Assembly (NCBI RefSeq): GCF_027568515.1
Contig: NZ_JANKZF010000005.1
Span: 1 to 64,000 of the forward strand
Reading direction: 5' to 3'
DNA: 64,000 bases
From: Arthrobacter sp. HY1533
GTDB lineage: Bacteria > Actinomycetota > Actinomycetes > Actinomycetales > Micrococcaceae
The position numbers and the translations under genes are program-made. Below are positions 15,739 to 27,341 of this stretch, piece after piece. Every line of letters begins with the position of its first letter. Within the stretch, counting starts at the first letter, position 1. The notes under the pieces were generated by a model. The model worked only from the letters and a program-made list of their open reading frames with translations. It had not been told where the DNA came from and made no database searches.

Positions 15739-17061
15739 CTAGGAAAGGTTCCCCACCGACGGGTACAGGGGGTGGGCGGCGGCCAGGGCCTGCACGCGTG
15801 CGCGCAATCCCGCCAGATCCGCCGCGGCGTCCGTGATGAGCGCCTCGGCAATGATGTCTGCCACTTCGGCAAACGCCGCCTCGCCGAAACCGCGGGTGGC
15901 CAGGGCAGGGGTTCCAATTCGCAGGCCTGAGGTCACCATGGGCGGACGGGGATCGAACGGCACGGCGTTGCGGTTGACGGTGATGTCAATCGCGGCGAGG
16001 CGGTCCTCTGCCTCCTGGCCGTTGAGCTCGCAATTGCGAAGATCAACCAGCACCAGGTGGACGTCGGTGCCGCCGGAAATCACGGAGATTCCCTTGGCTG
16101 CGACATCGGGCTGGATCAGGCGTTCGGCCAGAATCCGGGCACCTGCCAGGACGCGTTCCTGGCGCTCCTTGAACTCCGGTGAAGCCGCAATCTTGAAGGC
16201 CACTGCCTTGCCGGCAATCACGTGCTCCAGCGGGCCACCCTGCTGGCCGGGGAAGACGGCCGAGTTGATCTTCTTGGCCACGGCTTCGTCGTTGCTCAAG
16301 ATGATGCCGCCGCGGGGGCCGGCCAGGGTCTTGTGCGTGGTGGAGGTGGTCACGTGGGCGTGCTGCACCGGTGAGGGGTGCAGGCCCGCGGCCACGAGTC
16401 CGGCAAAGTGGGCCATGTCCACCATGAGGTAGGCACCCACCAGATCCGCGATGCGGCGGAATTCGGCGAAGTCCAGCTGGCGGGCATAGGCCGACCATCC
16501 GGCAACGATCAACGCCGGCTTGTGTTCCAGTGCCAGCCGCTCAATCTCGGCCATGTCAACCTGGTGGGTGTCTTCGCGAACCTGGTACGGGACCACGTTG
16601 TAGAGCTTGCCGGAGAAGTTGATCTTCATGCCGTGCGTCAGGTGTCCGCCATGGGCCAGGTTCAGGCCCATGATGGTGTCGCCCGGCTTGATGAGCGCGT
16701 GCATGACCGATGCATTGGCCTGTGCGCCTGAGTGCGGCTGAACGTTGGCGTACGCGGCGCCGAACAGGTCCTTGACGCGGTCAATGGCCAGCTGTTCGAT
16801 GACATCGACGTGCTCGCAACCACCGTAGTAGCGGCGGCCCGGGTAGCCCTCTGCGTACTTGTTGGTCAGGACCGAACCCTGGGCCTGCATGACTGCGGCA
16901 GCCGTGTGGTTCTCAGAGGCGATCATTTCCAGGCCGGTGCGCTGGCGATCCAGTTCGGCGTCAATCGCGACGGCCACTTCGGGGTCCAATGCGGAAAGCT
17001 GGGCATCGAGGCTCGGCGAGACCACCTGGACGTAGTCCACGGCGGAATCTACGCCGCTCAC
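15739..17061 (-). CDS. glyA: Serine hydroxymethyltransferase
   Basis: The 440-residue PLP enzyme interconverts serine and glycine with THF and methylene-THF. [13 protein letters not shown] lies at residues 69-81, and the PLP lysine is K244 in [15 protein letters not shown]. The start is a GTG overlapping the gcvH stop by four bases (GTGA). Placement inside a glycine-cleavage operon suggests this copy works with GCS to turn two glycines into serine. Confidence 0.96.
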   Translation of the reverse strand: MSGVDSAVDYVQVVSPSLDAQLSALDPEVAVAIDAELDRQRTGLEMIASENHTAAAVMQAQGSVLTNKYAEGYPGRRYYGGCEHVDVIEQLAIDRVKDLFGAAYANVQPHSGAQANASVMHALIKPGDTIMGLNLAHGGHLTHGMKINFSGKLYNVVPYQVREDTHQVDMAEIERLALEHKPALIVAGWSAYARQLDFAEFRRIADLVGAYLMVDMAHFAGLVAAGLHPSPVQHAHVTTSTTHKTLAGPRGGIILSNDEAVAKKINSAVFPGQQGGPLEHVIAGKAVAFKIAASPEFKERQERVLAGARILAERLIQPDVAAKGISVISGGTDVHLVLVDLRNCELNGQEAEDRLAAIDITVNRNAVPFDPRPPMVTSGLRIGTPALATRGFGEAAFAEVADIIAEALITDAAADLAGLRARVQALAAAHPLYPSVGNLS

Positions 17062-17441
17062 AGTTCGCCGCCGTTGGCAGCTGCGTACTCTTCGGCGCTG
17101 AGCAGCGGACCCTCGGACTCAACCTCAACCTTGAAGAGCCAGCCGGCGCCGTAGGGGTCGGAGTTGACAGTGGCGGGGTCATCGACCACGGCGGTGTTCA
17201 CCTCGGTGACGGTGCCGGTGACCGGGGAGTACAGGTCGGAGACTGACTTGGTTGATTCAATCTCGCCACACGCCTCACCGGCGGTGACGGTGGAGCCCAC
17301 CTCGGGCAGGTCCACATAGACAATGTCGCCCAGCGCATCGGCTGCAACAGCGGAGACACCGATCGTGGAGGGGCCGGAACCATCGGCGGCGATCCACTCG
17401 TGCTCGGCGGAGTACTTCAATTCAGGAGCTACCTTGCTCAT
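17058..17441 (-). CDS. gcvH: Glycine cleavage system H protein
   Basis: The 127-residue lipoyl-carrier protein shows H-E-W-I at residues 14-17, [12 protein letters not shown] and the lipoylation loop [11 protein letters not shown] with K65 as the modified lysine. The C-terminal G-W-L-F-K-V is typical. It shuttles the aminomethyl group between GcvP and GcvT. It is separated from gcvT by 377 bases of repeat-containing DNA but overlaps glyA by four bases. Confidence 0.96.
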   Translation of the reverse strand: MSKVAPELKYSAEHEWIAADGSGPSTIGVSAVAADALGDIVYVDLPEVGSTVTAGEACGEIESTKSVSDLYSPVTGTVTEVNTAVVDDPATVNSDPYGAGWLFKVEVESEGPLLSAEEYAAANGGEL

Positions 17442-17818
17442 GTTAATCCGTTCTATAAGTGTTGTGAGGGCTATTTGCAGAGTTTTTGGCCTGCCCCGCA
17501 GAGAAGGCGAGGGTCAAGGCAAGGCGACGGAGCCGGCGCGCAGCGAGGTGGGGGCTGGCGGTGTGGTGGGCGCCGCCGCGGCCACACCGACGAAGTCGTG
17601 TGTGGCGCGGAGCGGATGGGCCCACACACCCGAGGGACCCAACGCGAGCTTGCGAGCGTTGGGAGGGTGTGGGGACCAGCCCCCATCTCGCGAGAGCGCC
17701 GGGCCCAGCCGAGGAAATACCGGTCCGTCGCCGGGGTCTCGACAGGCTCGACCACCGGTGCCAGTTCAGGCGCCAGGGTCTCGACAGGCTCGACCACCGG
17801 CGACAGACCGTGCGGGTG
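17442..17818. other. Gene-free spacer inside the gcv operon with direct repeats
   Basis: This 377-base GC-rich spacer splits gcvT from gcvH. The frames crossing it look non-coding. It holds two identical 25-base direct repeats (17734-17758, 17776-17800) and hairpins such as CCAACGC...GCGTTGG around 17639-17662. Such inserts resemble dispersed intergenic repeats of Micrococcaceae. A promoter or processing site for gcvH-glyA could lie here, but none is clear. Confidence 0.6.
17734..17800 (+). repeat. Two identical 25-base direct repeats
   Basis: GGGTCTCGACAGGCTCGACC plus ACCGG occurs at 17734-17758 and again at 17776-17800, with a 42-base period. Each copy contains a TCGAC...TCGA partial inverted repeat. 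I recall similar GTCTCGACAGGCTCGACCA elements scattered in intergenic DNA of related genera. Confidence 0.9.
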
Positions 17819-18940
17819 TTACTTTTGGCGCTTGTAGAACGGCAGTGCAACTACTTCGAACGGTTCGGCCTTGCCGCGCAGGTCCACGTCCAGCTGGGTT
17901 CCAATTTCGGAGTGGGCCACGTCAACGTAGGCCATGGCCACGGGGTAGCCGAGGGTGGGGCTGGGCTGGCCCGAGGTGACTTCGCCAATGGTGACGCCAT
18001 CCTTGAGCACCGGGTAGTGGCCACGGGCGGCACGGCGGCCGGCACCCTTGAGGCCAACGAGCCTGCGGCCGGTGGAGACGCCGTCGCCGGCTTCCTTGAT
18101 GGCGGCCAAGGCAGCCTTGCCTACGAAGTCGCTTTCCTTGGCGAGGGAGACCACGGGGCCCAATCCTGCGGAGTAGGCGTGTCCGGTGACGGAGAGTTCG
18201 TTCCCGTACAGCGGCATGCCGGCTTCCAGGCGAAGCGAGTCACGGGAAGCCAGGCCTGCCGGGATGAGCCCCTGGTCCTGGCCGTTGGCCAGGAGGGCCT
18301 GCCACAAGGTGGCGGCGTCCTCGTTGGGGACGTAGATCTCGAAGCCGTCCTCGCCGGTGTAGCCCGTGCGTGCCAGCAGCAGTTCCTGGCCGTTGATGGT
18401 CACTTCGACGGCAGCGTAGTACTTCAGCTCCGTGACGAGTGAGTGCTGCTCGGCGGGCACCAGGGTCAGCAGGATGGCTTCGGCGTTGGGGCCCTGAACG
18501 GCGATCAACGAGGTCTGCGCGGAGACGTCTTCAACCTGCACGTCAAAACCTGCGGCGCGCTCGGCCAGCAGGCCGGCAACAGTTGCGGCGTTGCCGGCGT
18601 TGGGGACAACCAGGTACTTCTCATCGCTGCGGCGGTAGGAGATCAGGTCGTCGATGATGCCGCCGTCTGCGTTGCAGATGAGTGAGTACTTTGCCTTGCC
18701 CACCGCCACGGCTGACAGCTTGCCGGCCAAGGCGTAGTCGAGGAAGGCTGCGGCGTCGGGGCCGCTGACCCAAACCTCGCCCATGTGGGAGAGGTCGAAG
18801 AGGCCGGCTGCCTTGCGGACAGCGTGGTGTTCAGCCAGCTCGGAGGAGTACTTCAACGGCATCTGCCAGCCACCGAAGTCGGTGAATGATGCACCGGCCT
18901 TCTGGTGCTCGCCGTAAAGGGCTGTGTGGTTCTCAGTCAT
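17819..18940 (-). CDS. gcvT: Glycine cleavage system T protein (aminomethyltransferase)
   Basis: The 373-residue protein transfers the methylene group from the H-protein-bound aminomethyl arm to THF and releases ammonia. Typical segments are F-G-G-W-Q-M-P-L-K-Y near residue 23, F-D-L-S-H-M-G-E-V near 48, R-T-G-Y-T-G-E-D-G-F-E near 191 and L-R-L-E-A-G-M-P-L-Y-G near 236. It begins 18 bases after the gcvP stop. Confidence 0.96.
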   Translation of the reverse strand: MTENHTALYGEHQKAGASFTDFGGWQMPLKYSSELAEHHAVRKAAGLFDLSHMGEVWVSGPDAAAFLDYALAGKLSAVAVGKAKYSLICNADGGIIDDLISYRRSDEKYLVVPNAGNAATVAGLLAERAAGFDVQVEDVSAQTSLIAVQGPNAEAILLTLVPAEQHSLVTELKYYAAVEVTINGQELLLARTGYTGEDGFEIYVPNEDAATLWQALLANGQDQGLIPAGLASRDSLRLEAGMPLYGNELSVTGHAYSAGLGPVVSLAKESDFVGKAALAAIKEAGDGVSTGRRLVGLKGAGRRAARGHYPVLKDGVTIGEVTSGQPSPTLGYPVAMAYVDVAHSEIGTQLDVDLRGKAEPFEVVALPFYKRQK

Positions 18941-18958
18941 GGGAATTCCTTTGCGGTG

Positions 18959-21838
<2,880 letters not shown>

Positions 21839-21886
21839 GAGGAACTCCAAGATACGGCCGGACCAAGAGGGTTCGGCATGAGTGGG

Positions 21887-22080
21887 GTTCCTCCCCGCTC
21901 TGTCTTGGACCTGAGAGATTCCGTGGCTTGTTCAACCACTTTGCACCGTCGGTGAGCCCACAATGAGTGGACTGCTTTCCAGAGTTGCCTCGCCATGACG
22001 GTACGGGGGCCTGAGAGATTCCTGGGGAGGATTTGCTCCTACGGCGCCGCCACATTGCTGGGAGGACTCTCCCGCCATGG
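21887..22080 (-). ncRNA. Tandem (two-aptamer) glycine riboswitch upstream of gcvP
   Basis: Read on the minus strand, aptamer 1 has GGCGGGAGAGTCC, GGAGCAAATCCTCC and GGAATCTCTCAGGCCC. Aptamer 2 has CGAGGCAACTCTGGAAAGCA, ACCGACGGTGCAAAG, GGAATCTCTCAGG and GACAGAG. These are the conserved cores of the glycine riboswitch. The 3' end bears GAGGAAC, complementary to GTTCCTC at 21839-21845 directly before the gcvP ATG. Pairing of the two would mask the GGAG ribosome-binding site, so translational control by glycine is likely. Confidence 0.95.
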
Positions 22081-22090
22081 TTCAAAAGGC

Positions 22091-22096
22091 ATATTA
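22091..22096 (-). promoter_or_regulatory. Probable -10 element of the gcvP riboswitch transcript
   Basis: TAATAT on the minus strand lies about a dozen bases before the start of aptamer 1, the right distance for a -10 box. A TGTGCT about 16-17 bases upstream is a weak -35 candidate. Confidence 0.5.
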
Positions 22097-22247
22097 AAGT
22101 TTGGGTGATTCGAAGCACACATTACACGGAAAGGTGGGGACCTGCCAAACCCCGTGCCCGGCGAACCATCGCCGGTGCGCCCGCCGGCAGCTGCGCCCAA
22201 CCACATATTGGATTTGTCTTGCACGCAGTGCCAGCGCAGGATAGCCT

Positions 22248-22261
22248 GTGACTCGCGTCAC
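22248..22261. promoter_or_regulatory. Small palindrome in the divergent riboswitch promoter region
   Basis: GTGACTCGCGTCAC is an inverted repeat (GTGAC/GTCAC) about 26 bases upstream of the rightward -10 element. It could be an operator shared by the two divergent transcripts, but no regulator is known for it. Confidence 0.35.
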
Positions 22262-22286
22262 CTAAAAAGCAAGTTTTTGAAGTGCC

Positions 22287-22292
22287 TATGAT
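22287..22292 (+). promoter_or_regulatory. Probable -10 element of the permease riboswitch transcript
   Basis: TATGAT lies just before aptamer 1 of the rightward riboswitch, so transcription would begin at about 22299. No good -35 hexamer is seen. Confidence 0.5.
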
Positions 22293-22295
22293 CCG

Positions 22296-22516
22296 CGGCG
22301 GGAGAGTTCCGCCGGTACATCTGCGTGAAGCGCAGACATCGTGTGGGCGCCGAAGGAGCAAACCCTCCCCGGGAATCTCTCAGGCCCCTGTACCGCCGTG
22401 GCGAGGCAACTCTGGAAAGCAGTCCATAAAATGTGGGCTCACCGACGGTGCAAGCGTCCCCTTGATCTTCAAGGACACGCGGAAACTCTCAGGTCCAAGA
22501 CAGAGTGGGGAGGAAG
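22296..22516 (+). ncRNA. Tandem (two-aptamer) glycine riboswitch upstream of the permease gene
   Basis: Aptamer 1 (about 22296-22402) shows GGCGGGAGAGTTCC, GCCGAAGGAGCAAACCCTCC and GGAATCTCTCAGGCCC. Aptamer 2 (about 22403-22516) shows CGAGGCAACTCTGGAAAGCA, ACCGACGGTGCAAG, GGAAACTCTCAGG and GACAGAG. Much of it is identical to the riboswitch before gcvP, in opposite orientation, apart from the P3 arms. Downstream, CTTCGTGGTG (22522-22531) can pair with CACC and ACGAAG (22540-22552), which covers the ribosome-binding site of the TTG start at 22562. Confidence 0.95.
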
Positions 22517-22561
22517 CTAATCTTCGTGGTGCACCCTGCCACCTGAACGAAGGGCCTTCCT

Positions 22562-24040
22562 TTGACCACCCACCCATCGATCACCTCACCCGATGCCGAG
22601 CCCCATCTTGAGCGGCAACTGAGCAACAGGCACATCCAGCTCATCGCCATCGGCGGTGCCATCGGAACCGGCCTGTTCATGGGGTCCGGAAAAACCATCT
22701 CCGCAGCCGGCCCTTCCGTGATTTTTGTGTACATGATCATCGGATTCATGCTGTTCTTCGTCATGCGGGCCATGGGAGAACTGCTCCTGAGCAATCTCCA
22801 CTACAAATCCTTCAGCGACTTCGCCGCGGACCTGCTGGGCCCCTGGGCCGGATTCTTCACAGGCTGGACGTATTGGTTCTGCTGGGTCATCACCGGCATT
22901 GCAGATGTCATTGCCATCGCCGCGTATTCGGATGTGCTGTGGCCGGGAATCCCCCTGTGGGTCCCCGGCCTGGTCACCATCGGCATCTTGCTGGTGCTGA
23001 ACCTGACCACAGTGAAGGCATTTGGCGAGACGGAATTCTGGTTCGCCCTCATCAAGATCATCGCCATTGCCGCCCTCATATTCGTGGGCTTGTTCATGAT
23101 CCTGAGCCGTTTCCAGTCCGACTTCGGCACGGCAAGTTTCACCAACCTGTGGAGCCACGGCGGATTCTTCCCCAATGAATTCATGGGTTTTGTTGCCGGA
23201 TTCCAGATTGCCGTTTTTGCCTTCGTTGGCATTGAATTGGTCGGCACCACCGCCGCAGAGGCCAAGGACCCGGAGAAGAACCTCCCCAAGGCCATCAACT
23301 CCATCCCTGTCCGCGTTCTGCTCTTCTATGTAGGTGCGTTGATCATCCTGATGTCGGTGATCCCCTGGACCCAGTTCGAGGCGGGCAAGAGCCCCTTCAT
23401 CGCCATGTTCTCCCTGGCCGGCCTCGGCGCCGCCGCCACCATCATCAACCTCGTGGTGCTCACCTCGGCCATGTCATCGGCCAACTCCGGCATCTACTCC
23501 ACCTCCCGCATGGTCTACGGCCTGGCCAAGGAAGGCGATGCGCCCAGCCGTTTCGGCAAGCTGTCCAGGCGCAAGGTCCCCAACAATGCGCTGTTCCTTT
23601 CCTGCGTCCTGCTCCTGTCCAGCATCGTGTTGCTGTACGTCGGCGAGGACGTCAGCAAGGCCTTTGAAATGGTCACCACCGTGTCCGCGGTCTGCTTTGT
23701 CTTCGTCTGGTCCATCATCCTGGCCAGCTACCTGGCCTTCCGCCGGCGCCGCCCGGAATTGCATGAGTCCTCAAAGTTCAAGATGCCTGGCGGCATCCCC
23801 ATGGTCTACGTTGTCTTCGCCTTCTTTGCCTTTGTGCTCTGGGCCTTGACTACGCAGCCTGACACCTTGATCGCCCTGCTGGTGACACCCATCTGGTTCA
23901 TTGCCCTTGCGGTGGTTTGGTACCTGGTGGGCAAGACCCCCAGCCACCGGGCCCGCTACGCGAAGTTCAAGGAAGACCTTGACTCTGAGCGGGTTGCCAC
24001 GCAGGTAGCCCCCGGGCCCGAACGCTCGGCCGGGAAATGA
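22562..24040 (+). CDS. APC-family amino-acid permease (CycA/AnsP-like), glycine-riboswitch controlled
   Basis: The 492-residue protein has about 12 membrane segments and begins with L-S-N-R-H-I-Q-L-I-A-I-G-G-A-I-G-T-G-L-F-M near residue 20, the signature of proton-coupled amino-acid permeases of the AAT group. The nearest types carry D-serine, alanine and glycine. Control by a glycine riboswitch suggests glycine, serine or alanine as substrate. The start is TTG 22562, with AAGG about eight bases upstream inside the leader hairpin. The stop overlaps the purU ATG (ATGA). Confidence 0.9.
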   Translation: MTTHPSITSPDAEPHLERQLSNRHIQLIAIGGAIGTGLFMGSGKTISAAGPSVIFVYMIIGFMLFFVMRAMGELLLSNLHYKSFSDFAADLLGPWAGFFTGWTYWFCWVITGIADVIAIAAYSDVLWPGIPLWVPGLVTIGILLVLNLTTVKAFGETEFWFALIKIIAIAALIFVGLFMILSRFQSDFGTASFTNLWSHGGFFPNEFMGFVAGFQIAVFAFVGIELVGTTAAEAKDPEKNLPKAINSIPVRVLLFYVGALIILMSVIPWTQFEAGKSPFIAMFSLAGLGAAATIINLVVLTSAMSSANSGIYSTSRMVYGLAKEGDAPSRFGKLSRRKVPNNALFLSCVLLLSSIVLLYVGEDVSKAFEMVTTVSAVCFVFVWSIILASYLAFRRRRPELHESSKFKMPGGIPMVYVVFAFFAFVLWALTTQPDTLIALLVTPIWFIALAVVWYLVGKTPSHRARYAKFKEDLDSERVATQVAPGPERSAGK

Positions 24041-24942
24041 ACACCGGTCCGCTGACGCCGTCGGCCATTGACCCCGCGAATCCCCAAGAGGGCGAGGCAT
24101 TCATCCTGACCCTCGATTGCGCCGAATCCCCGGGGATCGTGCACGCCGTGGCGCAGTTCCTGCTGAACCACGATTGCTTCATCGTTGACATCAAGCAGTT
24201 CGGTGACCAGTTGGTGCGGCACTTCTTCATGAGAGTTCATTTCATGGCCAGCGCGGGTGGGCCAAGCCATGAAGACCTCCGGCAGGAATTCGAGCCGGTG
24301 GCCCGGCAATGGGGCATGACGTGGCGTCTTGAACCGCAGGACCGCAAGGAACGAATCTTGGTCATGGTCTCGAAGTTTGGCCACTGCCTCAACGACCTGC
24401 TTTTCCGCGCCCGGACCGGTGAATTGCCGGTGGAGATCGTTGCCGTTGTGTCCAATCACCAGACCCACAAGGACCTGGTTGACTGGCACGGCATTCCGTT
24501 CCACCACATTCCCGTAACACCCGAAACCAAGCCGGCCGCCGAGGCCGAGTTGCTGGCGCTGGTGGAGGGGTACAAGGTTGAACTGGTTGTGCTGGCACGC
24601 TACATGCAAGTTCTCAGCGACAACCTCACCTCCGTTCTGTCGGGACGGGCCATCAACATCCACCATTCCTTCCTGCCAAGTTTCAAGGGCGCCAAGCCGT
24701 ATCACCAGGCCTACGACCGTGGAGTGAAGACTGTGGGTGCCACGGCCCACTACGTCAATGCCGAACTGGACGAGGGACCCATCATCGCCCAGCAGGTCAT
24801 CGACGTGGACCACAGCTACAGCCCTGAGGGCCTGGTGGCTGTTGGCAAGGATGCGGAGTGCAAGGCCCTCACCAATGCCGTGCGTTGGCATGCCGAGGGC
24901 CGAATCATCCTGTCGGGGAACCGGACGGTGGTCCTGCGCTAG
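24037..24942 (+). CDS. purU: Formyltetrahydrofolate deformylase
   Basis: The 301-residue enzyme hydrolyses 10-formyl-THF to formate and THF. An N-terminal ACT domain (about residues 20-100, L-D-C-A-E-S-P-G-I-V) binds a regulatory amino acid, known to be glycine in the E. coli enzyme. The C-terminal formyl-transferase domain has N-I-H-H-S-F-L-P-S-F-K-G with the catalytic His and a later E-L-D-E-G-P-I-I with the Asp. It overlaps the permease by four bases, so it too is behind the glycine riboswitch. It would free THF for the glycine cleavage system. Confidence 0.95.
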   Translation: MNTGPLTPSAIDPANPQEGEAFILTLDCAESPGIVHAVAQFLLNHDCFIVDIKQFGDQLVRHFFMRVHFMASAGGPSHEDLRQEFEPVARQWGMTWRLEPQDRKERILVMVSKFGHCLNDLLFRARTGELPVEIVAVVSNHQTHKDLVDWHGIPFHHIPVTPETKPAAEAELLALVEGYKVELVVLARYMQVLSDNLTSVLSGRAINIHHSFLPSFKGAKPYHQAYDRGVKTVGATAHYVNAELDEGPIIAQQVIDVDHSYSPEGLVAVGKDAECKALTNAVRWHAEGRIILSGNRTVVLR

Positions 24943-24976
24943 TTGTGTCCCAATCCAGCAGTGGATTGGGACACAA
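24943..24976. terminator. Bidirectional terminator-like hairpin after purU
   Basis: Perfect 15-base arms TTGTGTCCCAATCCA and TGGATTGGGACACAA enclose a GCAG loop. It lies between the convergent purU and LysR genes and starts right after the purU stop codon. Confidence 0.85.
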
Positions 24977-24984
24977 GCCGCGGG

Positions 24985-25932
24985 TCACCGCCGTGCCATC
25001 TGCAGCAGTTCCCGGCCTTCGTCCAGGACCATGTCCCTGAATCGGGTGGCCGGAGCTGGCGCATCCGCACGGTTCCGCCAGACAAGCCCCACGTCCCGCT
25101 GCGCGCTGGGCCAAAGAATCTCCACCTCACACCAGCCCAAACCGCCACCGGGGCTGGCCTGGGCAGCAAACCTTTCCGGCGGCGCCAAGGCAATGCCCAA
25201 TCCCGCCGCGACCAGTCCACGAACTGTGTGCAGATCTTGGCCCTGGAAGGCCACCCGCGGCCGGAAGCCCGCGCGCCGGCACAGGGACTCAACGATGGAG
25301 TGCATGCCGTAGCCGGGTTCCAGCATGATGAAAGGCTCGTCCCGAACGGCGTCGAGCCGTACCCCGCTTGAACCCGCCAGCGGGTGTCCGTTGGAAACCA
25401 CCAACTTCAACGGCTCCGAATACAGCACCTCGGACCCCGTTGTCCGGGTGGGGGCAGGAGGCGGAGCCACGAGGGCCAGGTCGGCAGATCCGGTGGCCAG
25501 CAAATCCAGGCAATGGGCCCGGCTCCCCTGCTGCAGGTCGAACGCAACGCCCGGATGGATTTGGGTAAAAGCCCGTATCAGCACCGGCAGGGCCACCTCG
25601 CCGAAGGTGTGCTGGAAGGCCACCTGGACGCGGCCAAACTGCTTCCCGGATTGCTCCCGCGCCTGGGCCAGTCCATCGCGGAGCGTTTCCATGGCCTCCG
25701 CCGCCCGCGGGATCAGGGCCAGCGCAGCCGGCGTCAATTCAACGCCCCTCCCTTTGCGCAGGACCAGTGGCGTGCCCACAACTTCTGACGCGCGTGCCAA
25801 TGTCCGGCTCACGGTGGACTGTGGAATCCCCAGCGCCTCGGCCGTCGCTGTCACATGGCGGCTGGCCCCCAGCTCAACGAGCATGGGCAGGACCGGCAGC
25901 AGTTTGGCCAGATCGCGGTTCTCATTGTCCAT
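24985..25932 (-). CDS. LysR family transcriptional regulator
   Basis: The 315-residue protein has an N-terminal winged helix (residues 8-68, with H-V-T-A-T-A-E-A-L-G-I-P-Q-S-T-V-S-R-T-L as recognition helix) and a periplasmic-binding-like effector domain from about residue 98. It is divergent from the MFS transporter gene at 26064, which is therefore its likely target. A candidate LysR site, ATGC-N7-GCAT, lies in the intergenic region. The effector is unknown. Confidence 0.9.
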   Translation of the reverse strand: MDNENRDLAKLLPVLPMLVELGASRHVTATAEALGIPQSTVSRTLARASEVVGTPLVLRKGRGVELTPAALALIPRAAEAMETLRDGLAQAREQSGKQFGRVQVAFQHTFGEVALPVLIRAFTQIHPGVAFDLQQGSRAHCLDLLATGSADLALVAPPPAPTRTTGSEVLYSEPLKLVVSNGHPLAGSSGVRLDAVRDEPFIMLEPGYGMHSIVESLCRRAGFRPRVAFQGQDLHTVRGLVAAGLGIALAPPERFAAQASPGGGLGWCEVEILWPSAQRDVGLVWRNRADAPAPATRFRDMVLDEGRELLQMARR

Positions 25933-25993
25933 GTCTCATGGAACCATGGGCACCACCCGCATTTCATCCAAAAATGGATAAATAAACCAATTT

Positions 25994-26012
25994 CAATGCA
26001 TTAGACGCATTG
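25994..26012. promoter_or_regulatory. Candidate LysR operator
   Basis: CAATGC (25994-25999) and GCATTG (26007-26012) form an inverted repeat with a seven-base spacer, fitting the T-N11-A pattern of LysR boxes, between the divergent regulator and transporter genes. Confidence 0.45.
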
Positions 26013-26063
26013 TTTTGCTGGTTCTACGGTTGGATCTGTGATTGACATGGACCAGGAAACACT

Positions 26064-27314
26064 GTGAACCCCGCAAAACTCGCACCAGCGGGTGCGGCTG
26101 GGCATGCACCGGACAGCTCATGGGCGGGCCACCGGCCGGGCACCCCGGGCTACCGCCGGCTGCTGGCCGCGTTGGCCTGCGCCGGGGTGGCCACCTTTGC
26201 CCAGTTGTATTCGCTCCAGGGCCTGCTGCCGCTGGTCTCACGGGAGCTGGGCGTCACTGCGGCGCAGGCCTCCCTGACAGTGTCGGTGGCAACGGTGGGC
26301 CTGGCCGTCGCTGTCCTGCCATGGTCCTTTGCCTCTGACCGTTGGGGCCGGGTGCGCACCATGGGGCTCGCGGTCATCCTCGCCACGGTGTTTGGCCTGT
26401 TGGTCCCGGCGGCCCCCACTTTTGAGATCCTTCTGGCACTTCGGTTCCTGGAAGGTGCGGCACTGGGCGGAATTCCGGCACTGGCCATCGCCTATCTCAC
26501 GGAGGAAGTCAGCCCGCGGCATGCCGGGGCTGCCGCCGGCGCCTACGTCGCCGGGACCACGCTGGGCGGGCTGTTCGGCCGCCTGCTGGCCGGCCCCGTG
26601 GCGGACCTGGCGGGCTGGCGCATGGGCACCTTGGCCGTGTCGCTGAGCGCAGCCGTTGCGGCAGTTTTCTTCCTGCTGCTGGCGCCGCGGCCGCGCGGTT
26701 TTGTGGCGGTGTCCGGGGAAGGATTTGGCGCCGTGCTGGGCCGGTTGGGCCCGCAGTTTCGCAGCGGCCCCCTGCTGGCGCTGTACGCACAGGCGTTCCT
26801 GCTCATGGGCTGCTTTGTCAGCGTCTACAACTACCTCGGTTTCCGGCTCGAGGCTCCCCCGTACCTGTTTCCGGCGTCCGCCGTGGCGTTGCTGTTTTTG
26901 GCCTACCTGGCCGGAACGGTGTCCTCGCGCATCGTGGCGGGGCTGGCGGCCCGTTGGGGAAAGCGCACAGTGCTGCTCGCCTCCACGGGAGTCATGGCGG
27001 CCGGCCTTGCCCTGACGCTCGCAGCACCGGTGGCGTTGATCCTGGCCGGGCTGGTCCTGTTCACGGCCGGCTTCTTCGGTGCCCACAGCACCGCCTCCGG
27101 CTGGACCGGTTCGCTGGCCAGCACTGGCCGGGCCCAGGCATCCTCGCTGTACAACCTCAGCTACTACGCCGGGTCCAGTCTCATCGGGTGGGGCGCCGGA
27201 CTGGTTTTCCAGCATTTCGGCTGGGGCACCATGGCCGGCGCACTGGCCGTGCTGGCTGCCCTGGCCGCGGCAATTGCCATCGCGATGCTCCCGGGGAAAT
27301 ATCCAACGCACTGA
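26064..27314 (+). CDS. MFS transporter (YnfM/AraJ-like exporter)
   Basis: The 416-residue protein has 12 predicted membrane segments. The loop 2-3 motif appears as S-D-R-W-G-R-V-R near residue 92. An extended hydrophilic N-terminus of about 30 residues precedes the first helix. It resembles 12-TM efflux carriers of the YnfM type, but the substrate is unknown. The GTG start has AGGAAAC upstream. It is divergent from the LysR gene, suggesting inducible export. Confidence 0.85.
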   Translation: MNPAKLAPAGAAGHAPDSSWAGHRPGTPGYRRLLAALACAGVATFAQLYSLQGLLPLVSRELGVTAAQASLTVSVATVGLAVAVLPWSFASDRWGRVRTMGLAVILATVFGLLVPAAPTFEILLALRFLEGAALGGIPALAIAYLTEEVSPRHAGAAAGAYVAGTTLGGLFGRLLAGPVADLAGWRMGTLAVSLSAAVAAVFFLLLAPRPRGFVAVSGEGFGAVLGRLGPQFRSGPLLALYAQAFLLMGCFVSVYNYLGFRLEAPPYLFPASAVALLFLAYLAGTVSSRIVAGLAARWGKRTVLLASTGVMAAGLALTLAAPVALILAGLVLFTAGFFGAHSTASGWTGSLASTGRAQASSLYNLSYYAGSSLIGWGAGLVFQHFGWGTMAGALAVLAALAAAIAIAMLPGKYPTH

Positions 27315-27341
27315 GCGGCCGTTCACGCCCAGAGGGAGCCG

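Noticed and set aside
17734-17800. Possible CRISPR array
   Set aside because: Only two 25-base repeats with a 17-base gap are present, the spacer is too short, and no cas genes are in the window.
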